A stretch of 64,000 nucleotides of DNA from Anaerolineaceae bacterium. GTDB taxonomy: Bacteria; Chloroflexota; Anaerolineae; Aggregatilineales; Phototrophicaceae. The notes beneath the pieces were generated by a model. That model was given only the letters and a program-made list of their open reading frames with translations, made no database searches and was not told where the DNA came from. Each line of letters begins with the position of its first letter. Position 1 is the stretch's first letter. A program made the position numbers and the translations under genes. The stretch lies in NCBI GenBank assembly GCA_016124855.1, contig WGMX01000035.1, forward strand, positions 1 through 64,000, read 5' to 3'. Shown one piece after another: positions 24,192-33,051 of the stretch.

Positions 24192-25523
24192 ATGCAAAAA
24201 CAACTCGCTAACGGCCTCATCCTCCGCAGTTTGAGCGAAGGCTATGCCAGTGACCGTGAACGGCTGCCGCAGTTTTATGCTGATGTGAACAGTGAACATG
24301 ATAACGAACTCGGCAAAGAACAAACCCGTGTCTTGACCCGTGACCTGATGAATGGTCATTCGACAACCACTTTAGAAGATATTTTCGTGGTGGTTGATCC
24401 GGCGCAAGATGACCGGATTGCCTCGGCAACTCTCCTAATCCCCCAAACATGGCGTTATGAAACTATTCCAATTAAGGTCGGACGTCCTGAAATGGTCGGA
24501 ACACTGCCACCCTATCGCGGGCGCGGCTTGGTGCGCGAGTTATTCGAGGTCATCCACCAACGCAGCGCTGCACTGGGACATCAATTACAGGTCATTACCG
24601 GCATCCCCTATTTCTACCGGCAGTTTGGCTACGCGATGGCGGTTGATCTGGGTGAAGAACACGCCAGTATTCCTCTCCATGCGGTTGCTGATGCCGCGCC
24701 GGACTATCAACCGGCTTTTACGCTGCGCGAAGCGACGACCGATGACATCCCCAACCTTATCCAATGGCATGACTATTTGGCGCGGGAACGGCTGCTGACC
24801 GAACTGCGATCCACTGACGAATGGCGCTACGAAATCAATGGACGCACTCCCGCCTCGCCGCTTTGCTTGACATTTTTGATTATCACCAGCGCGACAGGGG
24901 AAGACGTAGGCTATGTCGAGGTGTATACACATCTTCCAGCGATGGATCGTGAAGTGGTCGATTGCACCGGTTATGTGGTTGGCGACCCATCGTCTTACCT
25001 TGCCACTTATGACGATGTGATACGCGGCATCAAGCAATGGGCGATTGCAAAATATAGATTTTGTCCGGCGCTGCTCAAGTTCTCGGCGGGTGTACATGAT
25101 GCGCTGGATAGTCTCATCAACCGGACGAAAGGCGCAGCCGTTCGCGGGCCGGATTATCTGTGGCTGCTGCGTGTGCCGGAGATGATACCGTTTTTGTGGC
25201 TTCTTCAACCCGTGCTTGAACAACGTTTGGCGGGCAGCGGGGCAAACCGTTATACAGGCGAATTAAAAATCGGCTTTTATGATCTCACCGGCATCTCGAT
25301 CAAATTTGAGTGTGGACGACTCGCCGCCATCGACAATATTTCGGGCAAAGACGGCTATGATATTTCCTTTCCTTATCATATGCTGTGGAATGTAGTCTTT
25401 GGGCATCACAGCTATGACGAACTGCGCGCCATCTTGCCGGAAGTTTGGGCCAGCGGAAAATCAGCCGTACTGCTCGACGCACTCTTCCCTAAGAAAAAGT
25501 CATGGCTCAAGGGTCTGATGTAG
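24192..25523 (+). CDS. Eis-like GNAT N-acetyltransferase, copy 1
   Basis: Protein of 443 residues. The N-terminal GNAT domain has strands to ASATLLIPQTWRYE, the acetyl-CoA loop PPYRGRGLVRELFE near 110, and TGIPYFYRQFGYAMA, which closes the domain. A second degenerate GNAT-like segment covers about 180-300. The C-terminal domain of about 100 residues resembles the SCP2-like end of Eis proteins (GELKIGFYDLTGISIKFECG). Eis-type enzymes acetylate amines of antibiotics or proteins. It is followed 102 bp later by a full-length paralogue, a tandem duplication. The substrate is unknown. Confidence 0.88.
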   Translation: MQKQLANGLILRSLSEGYASDRERLPQFYADVNSEHDNELGKEQTRVLTRDLMNGHSTTTLEDIFVVVDPAQDDRIASATLLIPQTWRYETIPIKVGRPEMVGTLPPYRGRGLVRELFEVIHQRSAALGHQLQVITGIPYFYRQFGYAMAVDLGEEHASIPLHAVADAAPDYQPAFTLREATTDDIPNLIQWHDYLARERLLTELRSTDEWRYEINGRTPASPLCLTFLIITSATGEDVGYVEVYTHLPAMDREVVDCTGYVVGDPSSYLATYDDVIRGIKQWAIAKYRFCPALLKFSAGVHDALDSLINRTKGAAVRGPDYLWLLRVPEMIPFLWLLQPVLEQRLAGSGANRYTGELKIGFYDLTGISIKFECGRLAAIDNISGKDGYDISFPYHMLWNVVFGHHSYDELRAILPEVWASGKSAVLLDALFPKKKSWLKGLM

Positions 25524-25529
25524 AAATGC

Positions 25530-25583
25530 AATTAACCACAGAGGCACGGAGAGCCAAAGTAGGGTCACGGCATGCCGTGACCG
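25530..25583 (+). repeat. Family B fragment followed by family E palindrome
   Basis: AATTAACCACAGAGGCACGG (family B) runs into TAGGG and the perfect 20-bp palindrome GGTCACGGCATGCCGTGACC at 25563-25582. It separates the two acetyltransferase paralogues. Confidence 0.85.
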
Positions 25584-25625
25584 AAATTTAATTTTTAGAC
25601 AACCTCATAGAAAGCCATTATTCAT

Positions 25626-26948
25626 ATGCAAAAACAACTCGCGAACGGCCTTGTCCTGCGCACGTTGAGTGAAGGTCATGCCAGTGACCGCGAACAACTG
25701 CCGCATCTGTATGCCGATGTGAATGGTGAAGGCGCACGCGACGACGAGAAAGCCGCCTTCCATGCGTGGACGAAGGACTTGATGAACGATCACATCACTG
25801 TCACACGCGATGATATTTTTGTAGTGGTTGATCCGGCGAAGAATGACAAGATCGCTTCAGCAACCTTATTGATTCCTCAAACATGGCGCTATGAAGATGT
25901 GACGCTTTCAGTCGGGCGACCGGAATTGGTAGCAACTTATCCCGAATATCGTGGTATGGGATTGGTGAAAGCGCTGTTCGAGGCGGTGCATGAACGCAGC
26001 GCGGCGCTCGGTCACCAGCTGCAAGTGATTACGGGTATCCCCAACTTTTATCGCAAATTTGGTTACACGATGGCGGTTGATCTGGCGCAGCACGCCTCTT
26101 ATCCGCTGCATACCTTAGAAGACCCCGCGCCGGATTACAAACCCAAGTTCACACTGCGACCTGCTACTTACGAGGACATTCCCGACCTCGCCCGCTGGTA
26201 TGATTACCATGCCCGCCAACGACTGTTGACCGAAGTACGCTCGGTGGCTGAATGGCGCTATGACATCAACGGACGAAACGCAGGTTCGGGGCAAGCAATG
26301 GATTTTCAGATGATTATCAACGCTGCCGGACAAGCAGTCGGTTATCTCGAATTGTTTGGCTTCCTTTGGGATCGGCAAAATATCAACTGCACTGGCTACG
26401 TAATCGGTGAGGAGTCAAACTACCTTGAAACCTTTGAGGATGTCATGCGCGGCATCAAACAGTGGGCGCTCAACCGATTTGGTTATGTTCCGGCGCTGCA
26501 ATCCTTCGGCGCGGGCTTGCACGAAGCAGTCGATACGCTCATTGACCGGACTCAAGGCGGCCTGCTTCGCCGCCGTGAATATGCATGGTATCTGCGTGTG
26601 CCGGAAATGATTCCCTTTTTGCGCCACATTCAACCCGTCCTCGAACGCCGCCTCGAAAACAGCGGCGCGAACCGCTACACAGGTGATTTCAAAATCGGCT
26701 TTTACGATTTGACGGGCATCGTCTTTAAATTTGAACAGGGCAAAATCACCACTATCGACATGCTACAGGGCAAGGATGGTTATGATATCTCTTTCCCGTG
26801 GGAGCTTTTTTGGAATGAGGTTTTCGGGCATCATACTTATGACGAACTGCGCTTCATCCTGCCGGAAGTCCGCGCACTGGGCAAAGCGGCAGTGCTGCTC
26901 GACGCACTGTTCCCCAAGAAAAAATCGTGGTTAAAAGGGCTGTCCTAG
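25626..26948 (+). CDS. Eis-like GNAT N-acetyltransferase, copy 2
   Basis: Protein of 440 residues, paralogue of the preceding gene over its full length. The N-terminus QKQLANGLVLRTLSEG and the C-terminus LLDALFPKKKSWLKGL are nearly identical between copies. The acetyl-CoA loop is PEYRGMGLVKALFE. The middle region (about 180-300) is the most divergent, which suggests that acceptor specificity has drifted. No separate promoter is apparent, so it is probably co-transcribed with copy 1. As in copy 1, no acceptor can be predicted. Confidence 0.88.
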   Translation: MQKQLANGLVLRTLSEGHASDREQLPHLYADVNGEGARDDEKAAFHAWTKDLMNDHITVTRDDIFVVVDPAKNDKIASATLLIPQTWRYEDVTLSVGRPELVATYPEYRGMGLVKALFEAVHERSAALGHQLQVITGIPNFYRKFGYTMAVDLAQHASYPLHTLEDPAPDYKPKFTLRPATYEDIPDLARWYDYHARQRLLTEVRSVAEWRYDINGRNAGSGQAMDFQMIINAAGQAVGYLELFGFLWDRQNINCTGYVIGEESNYLETFEDVMRGIKQWALNRFGYVPALQSFGAGLHEAVDTLIDRTQGGLLRRREYAWYLRVPEMIPFLRHIQPVLERRLENSGANRYTGDFKIGFYDLTGIVFKFEQGKITTIDMLQGKDGYDISFPWELFWNEVFGHHTYDELRFILPEVRALGKAAVLLDALFPKKKSWLKGLS

Positions 26949-26967
26949 AAAATACAATGCAAATGCG

Positions 26968-26990
26968 ATTGAACCACAAAGTACACTGAG
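26968..26990 (+). repeat. Family B fragment
   Basis: TTGAACCACAAAGTACACTG between the convergent acetyltransferase and kinase genes. Confidence 0.6.
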
Positions 26991-26992
26991 AT

Positions 26993-27946
26993 CTATAGGT
27001 TGTTCAGTTGGCTTAAAACCGTGTGAACGTAATCGACAACTTCCTGTGCATTCTTCCAATTTTCTTTAGCGCTGTTGTAGATAATCGAATCCAGTGCAAT
27101 GTGCAGTTGATAACAGACTAACCGCTCTTTTAGGTTGGTGCTGTCGGCGGAGGCTTCAAAATGAGCGCGTAATTTTTGGCTCAATTGAATCGCCCCAAAT
27201 TCGGGATACCACGGCTCGTAAAAGGTAAACCACGCCACATCATACAGGGAGTCGCCATATAACGAACACTGCCAATCAATCACACCGCTGATGTGGTTAT
27301 CCAGAGTGAGCAGGTTGTAATTTAGCAAGTCGGAATGAATGAGCTGCCGCACTTCGGGGCATTTTTCCACCAGTGATTCAAACTTTGGATAAAGATCATC
27401 AAAGGGCTTTGTGCCAATCGGCGATTTTGCCAGTTTGGCATACCACCCATAGGTAAAACGTTCCGGATTATCATCAGGGCCATTCACGCCCAACAGATGG
27501 TCTTTCCAGCTTTTCCGATAACCGGTGCCATTTTTATCCCAACCGCCGTAACCCGTTGTATTGCTGAGGTCGGCGTTTCGCAGTGCATCAAACAAGTCAA
27601 ACAGTGCAGGCAGCAGGTTTTGAACCTCAGCCGCGTTGAGTTTGTCAATAAACTTGCCGTATGCAAACTCGGTGATGGCGAAATAGGTGTCAAATTGTCT
27701 TCCAGCCTCAATCACTTTCGGAACAGGCATAGCCTCATTGCTGAGCAAGCTGGCGGCGGCATCCTTCTCAAAAGTTTCGGAGGAATGACACCAGCGCAGG
27801 ACATACTTTTTCTGCTGGTGAACAAATGAATAAGCCTGTGACCAATCGCCTCCGCTGAGCAACGTCAGGTCGGTAACTCCGCCGTTAAATTTTTCTTGAA
27901 GAAATTGAACCGTATTTTCAGTAGGAAGGGTTGGTTTTTGAGCCAT
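26993..27946 (-). CDS. APH-family phosphotransferase (aminoglycoside phosphotransferase-like)
   Basis: Kinase-fold protein of 317 residues. The ATP-binding N-lobe includes LTLLSGGDWSQAYSFVHQ and the lysine in KKYVLRWC. The Brenner motif is LIHSDLLNYNLL (catalytic aspartate in HSD), and the metal-binding segment is SGVIDWQCSLYGD. Family members phosphorylate small molecules such as aminoglycosides, choline, homoserine or sugars; resistance is not implied. The ATG at 27946 is followed by the usual short N-terminal helix. It stands alone between convergent and divergent neighbours. Confidence 0.9.
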   Translation of the reverse strand: MAQKPTLPTENTVQFLQEKFNGGVTDLTLLSGGDWSQAYSFVHQQKKYVLRWCHSSETFEKDAAASLLSNEAMPVPKVIEAGRQFDTYFAITEFAYGKFIDKLNAAEVQNLLPALFDLFDALRNADLSNTTGYGGWDKNGTGYRKSWKDHLLGVNGPDDNPERFTYGWYAKLAKSPIGTKPFDDLYPKFESLVEKCPEVRQLIHSDLLNYNLLTLDNHISGVIDWQCSLYGDSLYDVAWFTFYEPWYPEFGAIQLSQKLRAHFEASADSTNLKERLVCYQLHIALDSIIYNSAKENWKNAQEVVDYVHTVLSQLNNL

Positions 27947-28084
27947 GAAAATTATTCGTCCGTTACTTGAGGGTCATTACGGGTCACTATAGCATAAAAG
28001 TGTATCCAGTCAATCGCCTAACGCTTGGCCTCCGACTTTCAACCTTCACTTGGCGCGTGATTAGCCGCTTTGTACAATGGACGG

Positions 28085-30598
28085 ATGCAAAGCCTCAAAC
28101 GTGCTTTACCGCTGAATCTCGCCATTTACGGATTGTATCTGGCTGCTGCCTTGCTCATCACATGGCCTTTGCTGACGGTCATCAGCACCCATTTCGCGGG
28201 GTATCCCTTTGGTGATGCTCATGAGATGACGCGCCACATCTGGTGGATGAAACACGCACTCCAAACGGGGCAACCGCTGTTTTTTCAACCGCTGCTGGCT
28301 TATCCCGATGGCATCCAAGGGGTTATCCTGTGGTCTGATCCGCTGCAATTCTTCCCCGGTTGGTTGTTCGCCTTTTTCATGCCGCTGCCTGCTGCCTACA
28401 ACCTATTCGTCTTGTTGACCTTAGCGCTCAACGGTTGGGCGGCTTATTGGCTGGTGTGGAAGCTGACGGATGTACGTTCATCAGCCTTATTAGGCGGTTT
28501 AACCTTTATGACCGCGCCGGTCATTCAAGGCCATCTGGCCGGTGGTCATGGCGGCCTGCTGGTTCAATGGCCGCTGCCGCTGCTGACGTACAGCCTGTTA
28601 CAAGTGACAAGTGGCAGGTTCCAAGTCGTTAGTCGCCAGTCGCCAGTCACCAGCGATCAGCCAAGACGATACATCCTCTTAGCGATTTTCTTCTTCGTAT
28701 TAACGCCGTTTGGACATACGCTGCAATTGATTTACGCGGTGCTGCCGTTGATGGCAGTCATCGGGATAACGGTCATTGTGCGCCGTGACTGGTGGGCGCT
28801 GCTGCGCTTGTTCATTGTTGGCATGGTTGGCTTGATTCTACTGGTCATTTTCCTGCTGCCGGTATTCACCAGCACCTTTGGCACAAGTGCTTATACGGCT
28901 GAAGGTGGCGGGGTCGAATTTAGCGCTGATCTGCTCGGCATCGTCACGCCGTCGTTCAATCATCCGCTTTACGGACAGTTGGATTACACCCACAAAGTCC
29001 TCGGCGTGAACATCGTGGAAGGTTCAAGCTACGTCGGCCTTATAGCCGGATTGTTAGCCCTGCTGGCCTTGTGGAAAGTCAAAAAGGCACGCTGGTGGTT
29101 AGCTTTAGCCATCGTGTTGTGGATACTCTCACTCGGCCCACTGCTCAAAGTGTTCGACCATCCGCTCAAGATCAACCTTGGTGAGTACGAAACCTATCTG
29201 ACGCTGCCTTATGCCCTGATTTACAACCTGCCGGGATTCAGCCTCGCCCGCGCACCCGGACGCTTTGATTTTCTGTTGGCGCTAGTTGTGGCGGTATTAG
29301 TCGGCTACGGCTGGGCATGGATCAGTGGCAAGTTACAAGCGGCAAGTGACAAGTCCAATGCCAGTCGCCAGTCGCCAGTCACCAGCCAAAAGAATTCTTC
29401 GCTCAGTACTTTCTCTTCTCTCGGTACTCGGTACTCGGTACTCGGTACTATGGCTATTGGTCTGCTAATCCTTCTCGACTACCAATCCTTCTGGCCTTTG
29501 CCGACGTATGACGCGACCATTCCGCAAGCCGTTTATGACCTCGCCAAACGGGATGATGTCCGTGCAGTGTATGACGTGCCGTGGGATAATTTGCTGGCGG
29601 CAAAAGATGCCCTGTGGCTGCAAACCGCCCACCAAAAACCGATGATCGCCGGACAGGTTACGCGCCGCACACCGGTGAGTCCTGCGAAACTCACCATCCT
29701 CGAACAAACGATGAATCCGGCGCTGCTCAAAGAGGCGGGTGTGGATGTGGTCATCGTCCATAAGTTTTATGACAAAGATGGCAAGCTGGCTGCTAATGCT
29801 CGGAAGATGCTCGGTGAACCGTTTTATGAGAATGATCTGCTGGCACTGTTTGAGGTAAAGCCAATAACGCAACCTGAACTCGTTGTTACATCCGCTGGTG
29901 GCACTATAACCGATACTAAGTCATCTTATGTGTATGCGCCGCAAACCGGATGGCTGCAATTATACCTTTTGGGATTTGCCGATAACCGTGAAGTCTCACT
30001 CTCATTTGATGGACAGGTATTACATCGTTGGAGCGTGACTAGTGATAAGACTGACAACGATTTATCTATCAAAATACCTATTACAACGACTGGATACCAT
30101 ACACTAACTTGGGCATTAGAGCCTCCTTGTCGCGCACAATTTGATACTACTCTTATCTGCCGTCAACTAATGCTTTTTGATCCTTTCGGGTTTAGCCTTA
30201 ATGATTATGTGTTTCAAAACGGGATACAGTTTGACGGTGTTCAACTCTTAGCATCTCGTTTTACAGGTAGTCAATTCACAAGTACATTCAACCTTGATTT
30301 ACTGTGGCAGTTCGACCGTCCATTCACCGAGCAGGATATTCGCTTCATCAAAATCTTAGATAACAAGGGCCAAGAGATATACGCTAAAGATGAGCCACTT
30401 GGTTCGCAGCCAAAAGACAATCAGTGGCTTGAATCAGTTGCTTTTAATAACTCGCTTAAACTGCCAGCAGGCGAATACAAAGTCTACGTCGGTTGGTATA
30501 CCTACCCCGACATAACCCGCTTCAAAGTCCTTTCGGATGTCCCCGGCGCGGTGGATAATTGGGCGCAAATCGGCAGCTTTACCGTATCACCACAATAA
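28085..30598 (+). CDS. Large polytopic membrane protein, GT-C glycosyltransferase-like, with in-frame repeat inserts
   Basis: Protein of 837 residues with about 10-11 TM helices in the first 460 residues and a C-terminal extracytoplasmic beta-rich part. The first external loop carries GYPFGDAHEMTRHIWW, where an acidic residue after TM1 matches the GT-C (lipid-linked sugar) pattern. Two hydrophilic stretches, VTSGRFQVVSRQSPVTSDQP (about 172-192) and SGKLQAASDKSNASRQSPVT with a following SSLGTRYSVLGT (about 414-455), are translated family D repeats in inter-helix loops. The ATG at 28085 is preferred over an upstream TTG. The precise transferase activity is an inference. Confidence 0.85.
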   Translation: MQSLKRALPLNLAIYGLYLAAALLITWPLLTVISTHFAGYPFGDAHEMTRHIWWMKHALQTGQPLFFQPLLAYPDGIQGVILWSDPLQFFPGWLFAFFMPLPAAYNLFVLLTLALNGWAAYWLVWKLTDVRSSALLGGLTFMTAPVIQGHLAGGHGGLLVQWPLPLLTYSLLQVTSGRFQVVSRQSPVTSDQPRRYILLAIFFFVLTPFGHTLQLIYAVLPLMAVIGITVIVRRDWWALLRLFIVGMVGLILLVIFLLPVFTSTFGTSAYTAEGGGVEFSADLLGIVTPSFNHPLYGQLDYTHKVLGVNIVEGSSYVGLIAGLLALLALWKVKKARWWLALAIVLWILSLGPLLKVFDHPLKINLGEYETYLTLPYALIYNLPGFSLARAPGRFDFLLALVVAVLVGYGWAWISGKLQAASDKSNASRQSPVTSQKNSSLSTFSSLGTRYSVLGTMAIGLLILLDYQSFWPLPTYDATIPQAVYDLAKRDDVRAVYDVPWDNLLAAKDALWLQTAHQKPMIAGQVTRRTPVSPAKLTILEQTMNPALLKEAGVDVVIVHKFYDKDGKLAANARKMLGEPFYENDLLALFEVKPITQPELVVTSAGGTITDTKSSYVYAPQTGWLQLYLLGFADNREVSLSFDGQVLHRWSVTSDKTDNDLSIKIPITTTGYHTLTWALEPPCRAQFDTTLICRQLMLFDPFGFSLNDYVFQNGIQFDGVQLLASRFTGSQFTSTFNLDLLWQFDRPFTEQDIRFIKILDNKGQEIYAKDEPLGSQPKDNQWLESVAFNNSLKLPAGEYKVYVGWYTYPDITRFKVLSDVPGAVDNWAQIGSFTVSPQ
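28601..28661 (+). repeat. Family D repeat inside the membrane-protein gene (site 1)
   Basis: CAAGTGACAAGTGGCAGGTT, then TCGCCAGTCGCCAGTCACCAG. The frame stays open and the insert falls in a predicted loop between TM helices. Confidence 0.85.
29326..29450 (+). repeat. Family D repeat inside the membrane-protein gene (site 2)
   Basis: AAGTTACAAGCGGCAAGTGA, then CCAGTCGCCAGTCGCCAGTC, then a four-fold tandem of TCGGTAC near 29421-29449. In frame; shares CGCCAGTCGCCAGTCACCAG with site 1. Confidence 0.88.
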
Positions 30599-30645
30599 GG
30601 ATGCTGCTGGCAAATTGATTTTGCTCCCTCAAATCGCAGGTCTTA

Positions 30646-30690
30646 GCTCCCCTTCTCTGTAAACGGAGAAGGGGTTGGGGGATGAGGTTC
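30646..30690. repeat. Family A repeat, copy 6
   Basis: CTCCCCTTCTCTGTAAACGG and GAGAAGGGGTTGGGGGATGA; the stem CCCCTTCTC/GAGAAGGGG is perfect. Between the membrane-protein stop and the SDR gene; could also terminate transcription. Confidence 0.85.
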
Positions 30691-30727
30691 TTAATTCGGT
30701 AGCAGCAAAAATAAGGAGTCAAAACTG

Positions 30728-31486
30728 ATGGATTCAACCAATCGTATCGCGGTCGTCACCGGCGCTGGCACGGGTATTGGCAAAGCAGCATCACTCCTGC
30801 TTTTGAAAAATGGTTATTCGGTGGTGCTGGCAGGCCGCCGCGTTGAACCTTTGCAGCAGGTGGTAAGTGAAGCAGGGCTGCCCGACTCGCGCACATTAAT
30901 CGTCCCAACAGATGTGAGCGATCCGCAAGCTGTGGATTCCTTATTTGCCGCAGCCGAGGCCAAATACGGACGTTTGGACGTGCTGCTCAACAACGCAGGT
31001 GTCGGCGCGTTCGCCGTTCCACTGGAGAACCTCAGTTATCAGGAATGGCGTACTGTGCTGGATACCTGTGTGACCGGCACATTTCTTTGCACCCAACATG
31101 CCTTCAGAATCATGAAGGCGCAAAATCCGCAAGGCGGACGCATCATCAACAATGGGTCGATTTCCGCACATGTGCCGCGTCCCAATTCTGCGCCTTATAC
31201 CGCCGCCAAACATGCCATCACCGGCCTGACCAAATCCAGTTCACTCGATGGTCGGGCCTTCAACATCGCCTGTGGGCAGATTGACATTGGGAATGCGGCA
31301 ACCGATATGACCACCACCATGTCAACCGGTATGCCGCAGGCCAACGGTTCGGTTATGGTTGAGGCACGCATGGATGTCCAGCATGTGGCACAGGCCATCC
31401 TCTATATGGCGAATCTGCCGCTGGATGTCAACGTGCCGTTCATGACGGTCATGGCAAATCAGATGCCCTTCATCGGACGTGGTTAA
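30728..31486 (+). CDS. SDR family oxidoreductase
   Basis: Classical short-chain dehydrogenase of 252 residues. [10 protein letters not shown] (about 11-20) binds the cofactor, NNAGVGAFA follows strand 4, the catalytic serine is in [11 protein letters not shown], and YTAAKH gives the Y-x-x-x-K pair. AAGGAG lies 9 bp before the ATG. Its substrate is unknown and it is not obviously co-transcribed with its neighbours. It is unrelated in detail to the SDR at 178-921. Confidence 0.94.
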   Translation: MDSTNRIAVVTGAGTGIGKAASLLLLKNGYSVVLAGRRVEPLQQVVSEAGLPDSRTLIVPTDVSDPQAVDSLFAAAEAKYGRLDVLLNNAGVGAFAVPLENLSYQEWRTVLDTCVTGTFLCTQHAFRIMKAQNPQGGRIINNGSISAHVPRPNSAPYTAAKHAITGLTKSSSLDGRAFNIACGQIDIGNAATDMTTTMSTGMPQANGSVMVEARMDVQHVAQAILYMANLPLDVNVPFMTVMANQMPFIGRG

Positions 31487-31563
31487 AACAATCGACCGTT
31501 TGCACGGAAAGCCAAATCGGATAACATCAAAGCATGATGTAATAAGCTGAAAGTTGGTAGGCG

Positions 31564-31923
31564 ATGAAAACCAATGTTTATTACCTGTGGGTGACAACCG
31601 GTGACCAACCCTTAGGCGGCACCGACTCGAATGTATTCGTGCAGTTGTTCGGCACGACCGGACATACCGAGTCGATCTTTTTGCCGCCGGAAGATGTGTT
31701 CGCCTTCGAGGCCGGCAGCGTCGATAAATTCGTGCTGCAAGTGCCGGATATTGGTGACCTGACTCGCTGCTGCATCGGTCAGGACGCCAGCGCTGATTCC
31801 GGTTGGTTCGTGGAAACCGTGCGCGTCAAAGATGATGAAACCGACCGCGAATGGTTGTTCACCTTCAACCAATGGCTCGGTATGGAAGAAGCCGGAACAC
31901 TGGCGGCATGTGTCGAATGCTGA
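31564..31923 (+). CDS. PLAT/LH2 domain protein
   Basis: Protein of 119 residues consisting of a single PLAT (LH2) beta-sandwich. The signature runs YYLWVTTGDQPLGGTDSNVF, VQLFGTTGHTES, GSVDKFVLQVPDIGDLTRCC, then SGWFVETVRVKD and FTFNQWL, in the same order as in lipoxygenase and lipase PLAT domains. PLAT domains bind membranes, lipids or partner proteins. It has no signal peptide. It overlaps the downstream lipoprotein gene by 7 bp, so the two products are probably made together. Confidence 0.85.
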   Translation: MKTNVYYLWVTTGDQPLGGTDSNVFVQLFGTTGHTESIFLPPEDVFAFEAGSVDKFVLQVPDIGDLTRCCIGQDASADSGWFVETVRVKDDETDREWLFTFNQWLGMEEAGTLAACVEC

Positions 31924-32348
31924 AACGGGTTTTGCTGGTCATCGTTGCAGCGCTGGTCGTCTTATCCGGTTGTAATTTGCGCTCGACCAGCGCACCAACC
32001 GATACACCTTTTCCCACGCCTGATATTCCGCGTATTCGCTTTATATTTCCCGAAAACAACAGCAGCGTCATTGATGGAACGGATGTGGCGGTCGAACTGT
32101 TGGCGGAGGACTCCGGTTCGGGCATTGCCAAAGTGCAGCTTATCGTCGATGAAGTTTTACAGGGAGAAGGTCATCCCGAAGTGTCGCCATCCGTTCCCGC
32201 CTTCAGCGTCAAAATTCATTGGATGGCGCAGGGTATTGGTCTGCACTCGCTGACGGCCATTGCTTTCCGCGAAGATGGCAAGACCAGCAACGCCGCGACA
32301 ATGGTGCTGCTGGTCATCCCTAGACCGACTGCCGCGCCATCATCATAA
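31917..32348 (+). CDS. Lipoprotein with bacterial Ig-like domain
   Basis: Protein of 143 residues. A type II signal peptide RVLLVIVAALVVLSGCNLRS has the lipobox LSGC, followed by a short Thr/Pro linker. A single Ig-like domain of about 95 residues follows (IRFIFPENNSSVIDGTDVAV, then GIGLHSLTAIAFREDG). It is exported and lipid-anchored, facing the outside. The ATG at 31917 is used because it places the signal peptide at the very N-terminus and overlaps the stop of the PLAT gene (ATGCTGA); an ATG 9 bp upstream is possible. Confidence 0.85.
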   Translation: MLKRVLLVIVAALVVLSGCNLRSTSAPTDTPFPTPDIPRIRFIFPENNSSVIDGTDVAVELLAEDSGSGIAKVQLIVDEVLQGEGHPEVSPSVPAFSVKIHWMAQGIGLHSLTAIAFREDGKTSNAATMVLLVIPRPTAAPSS

Positions 32349-32403
32349 ACGTTTTGCACTTCTCGCACGATTCTATCGACCAATAACGAGAGACTACCGA
32401 CTC

Positions 32404-32790
32404 ATGACGACCTACCTCCAACCCAGCCCAAACCGACCCAATCCCGATGCGCTTTCACCCGCCGACAGCAAGTTCATCCAAGAGCACTTCAACGTTTACG
32501 GTGGCAGTTTAACCGTCGAAGGTCAGCCGGTTGATTGGTCAGCCATTGAGGAAATTGAAGTGGCAGTTGCCCCGCATATATCCGGTCCGGCAGGCTGGCT
32601 GGTACGGAATGTAGTCATCCGTGAAGAGCGTTATCACGTTGGACTTTATTCAGGGCGTGATGAAATCATCCTGCCCAATTTGACACTGCCAGTCGCCAAA
32701 TACATCGTGGCCTGCATCGCTCATTTCGCGCCCTTAGCGGTACGCTACAGCGGCCTGCCCGACTTCGCGCCGACCATGAACAAAGATTAA
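32404..32790 (+). CDS. Conserved hypothetical protein (128 aa)
   Basis: Cytoplasmic protein starting MTTYLQPSPNRPNPDALSP. A predicted mixed alpha/beta core (IEEIEVAVAPHISG, NVVIREERYHVGLYSG, RDEIILPNLTLPVAKYIVAC) follows. The ATG at 32404 is the first start that does not overlap the lipoprotein gene, and the sequence before it looks non-coding. It follows the lipoprotein by 55 bp on the same strand and may share its transcript. No family recognised. Confidence 0.7.
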   Translation: MTTYLQPSPNRPNPDALSPADSKFIQEHFNVYGGSLTVEGQPVDWSAIEEIEVAVAPHISGPAGWLVRNVVIREERYHVGLYSGRDEIILPNLTLPVAKYIVACIAHFAPLAVRYSGLPDFAPTMNKD

Positions 32791-33051
32791 TTAATGTTTT
32801 TGCGCAGAAACATACTAACTTATCACTCTTTAACAGTGCCCCGATTATTAGTAAATTTTTACATTTATTCTTAATCTCAATTATAGTCAGCGTATTTCTC
32901 TTGAGCTACTAATTACAGAAACTCAAAAATGAGAATCAAGATGCTAATCTTTCACCTTAAGAGTCAAAATGTGAAAGTTTTGTTATTTGCAAGGTTCTTT
33001 TAGTATATGATATAGTTAGTCATTCATTATCTTGTTGACAGAGAGCCAATT

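Noticed and set aside
26993-27946. Aminoglycoside resistance gene
   Set aside because: The APH fold is present, but the family has many metabolic substrates and no diagnostic resistance motif is visible.
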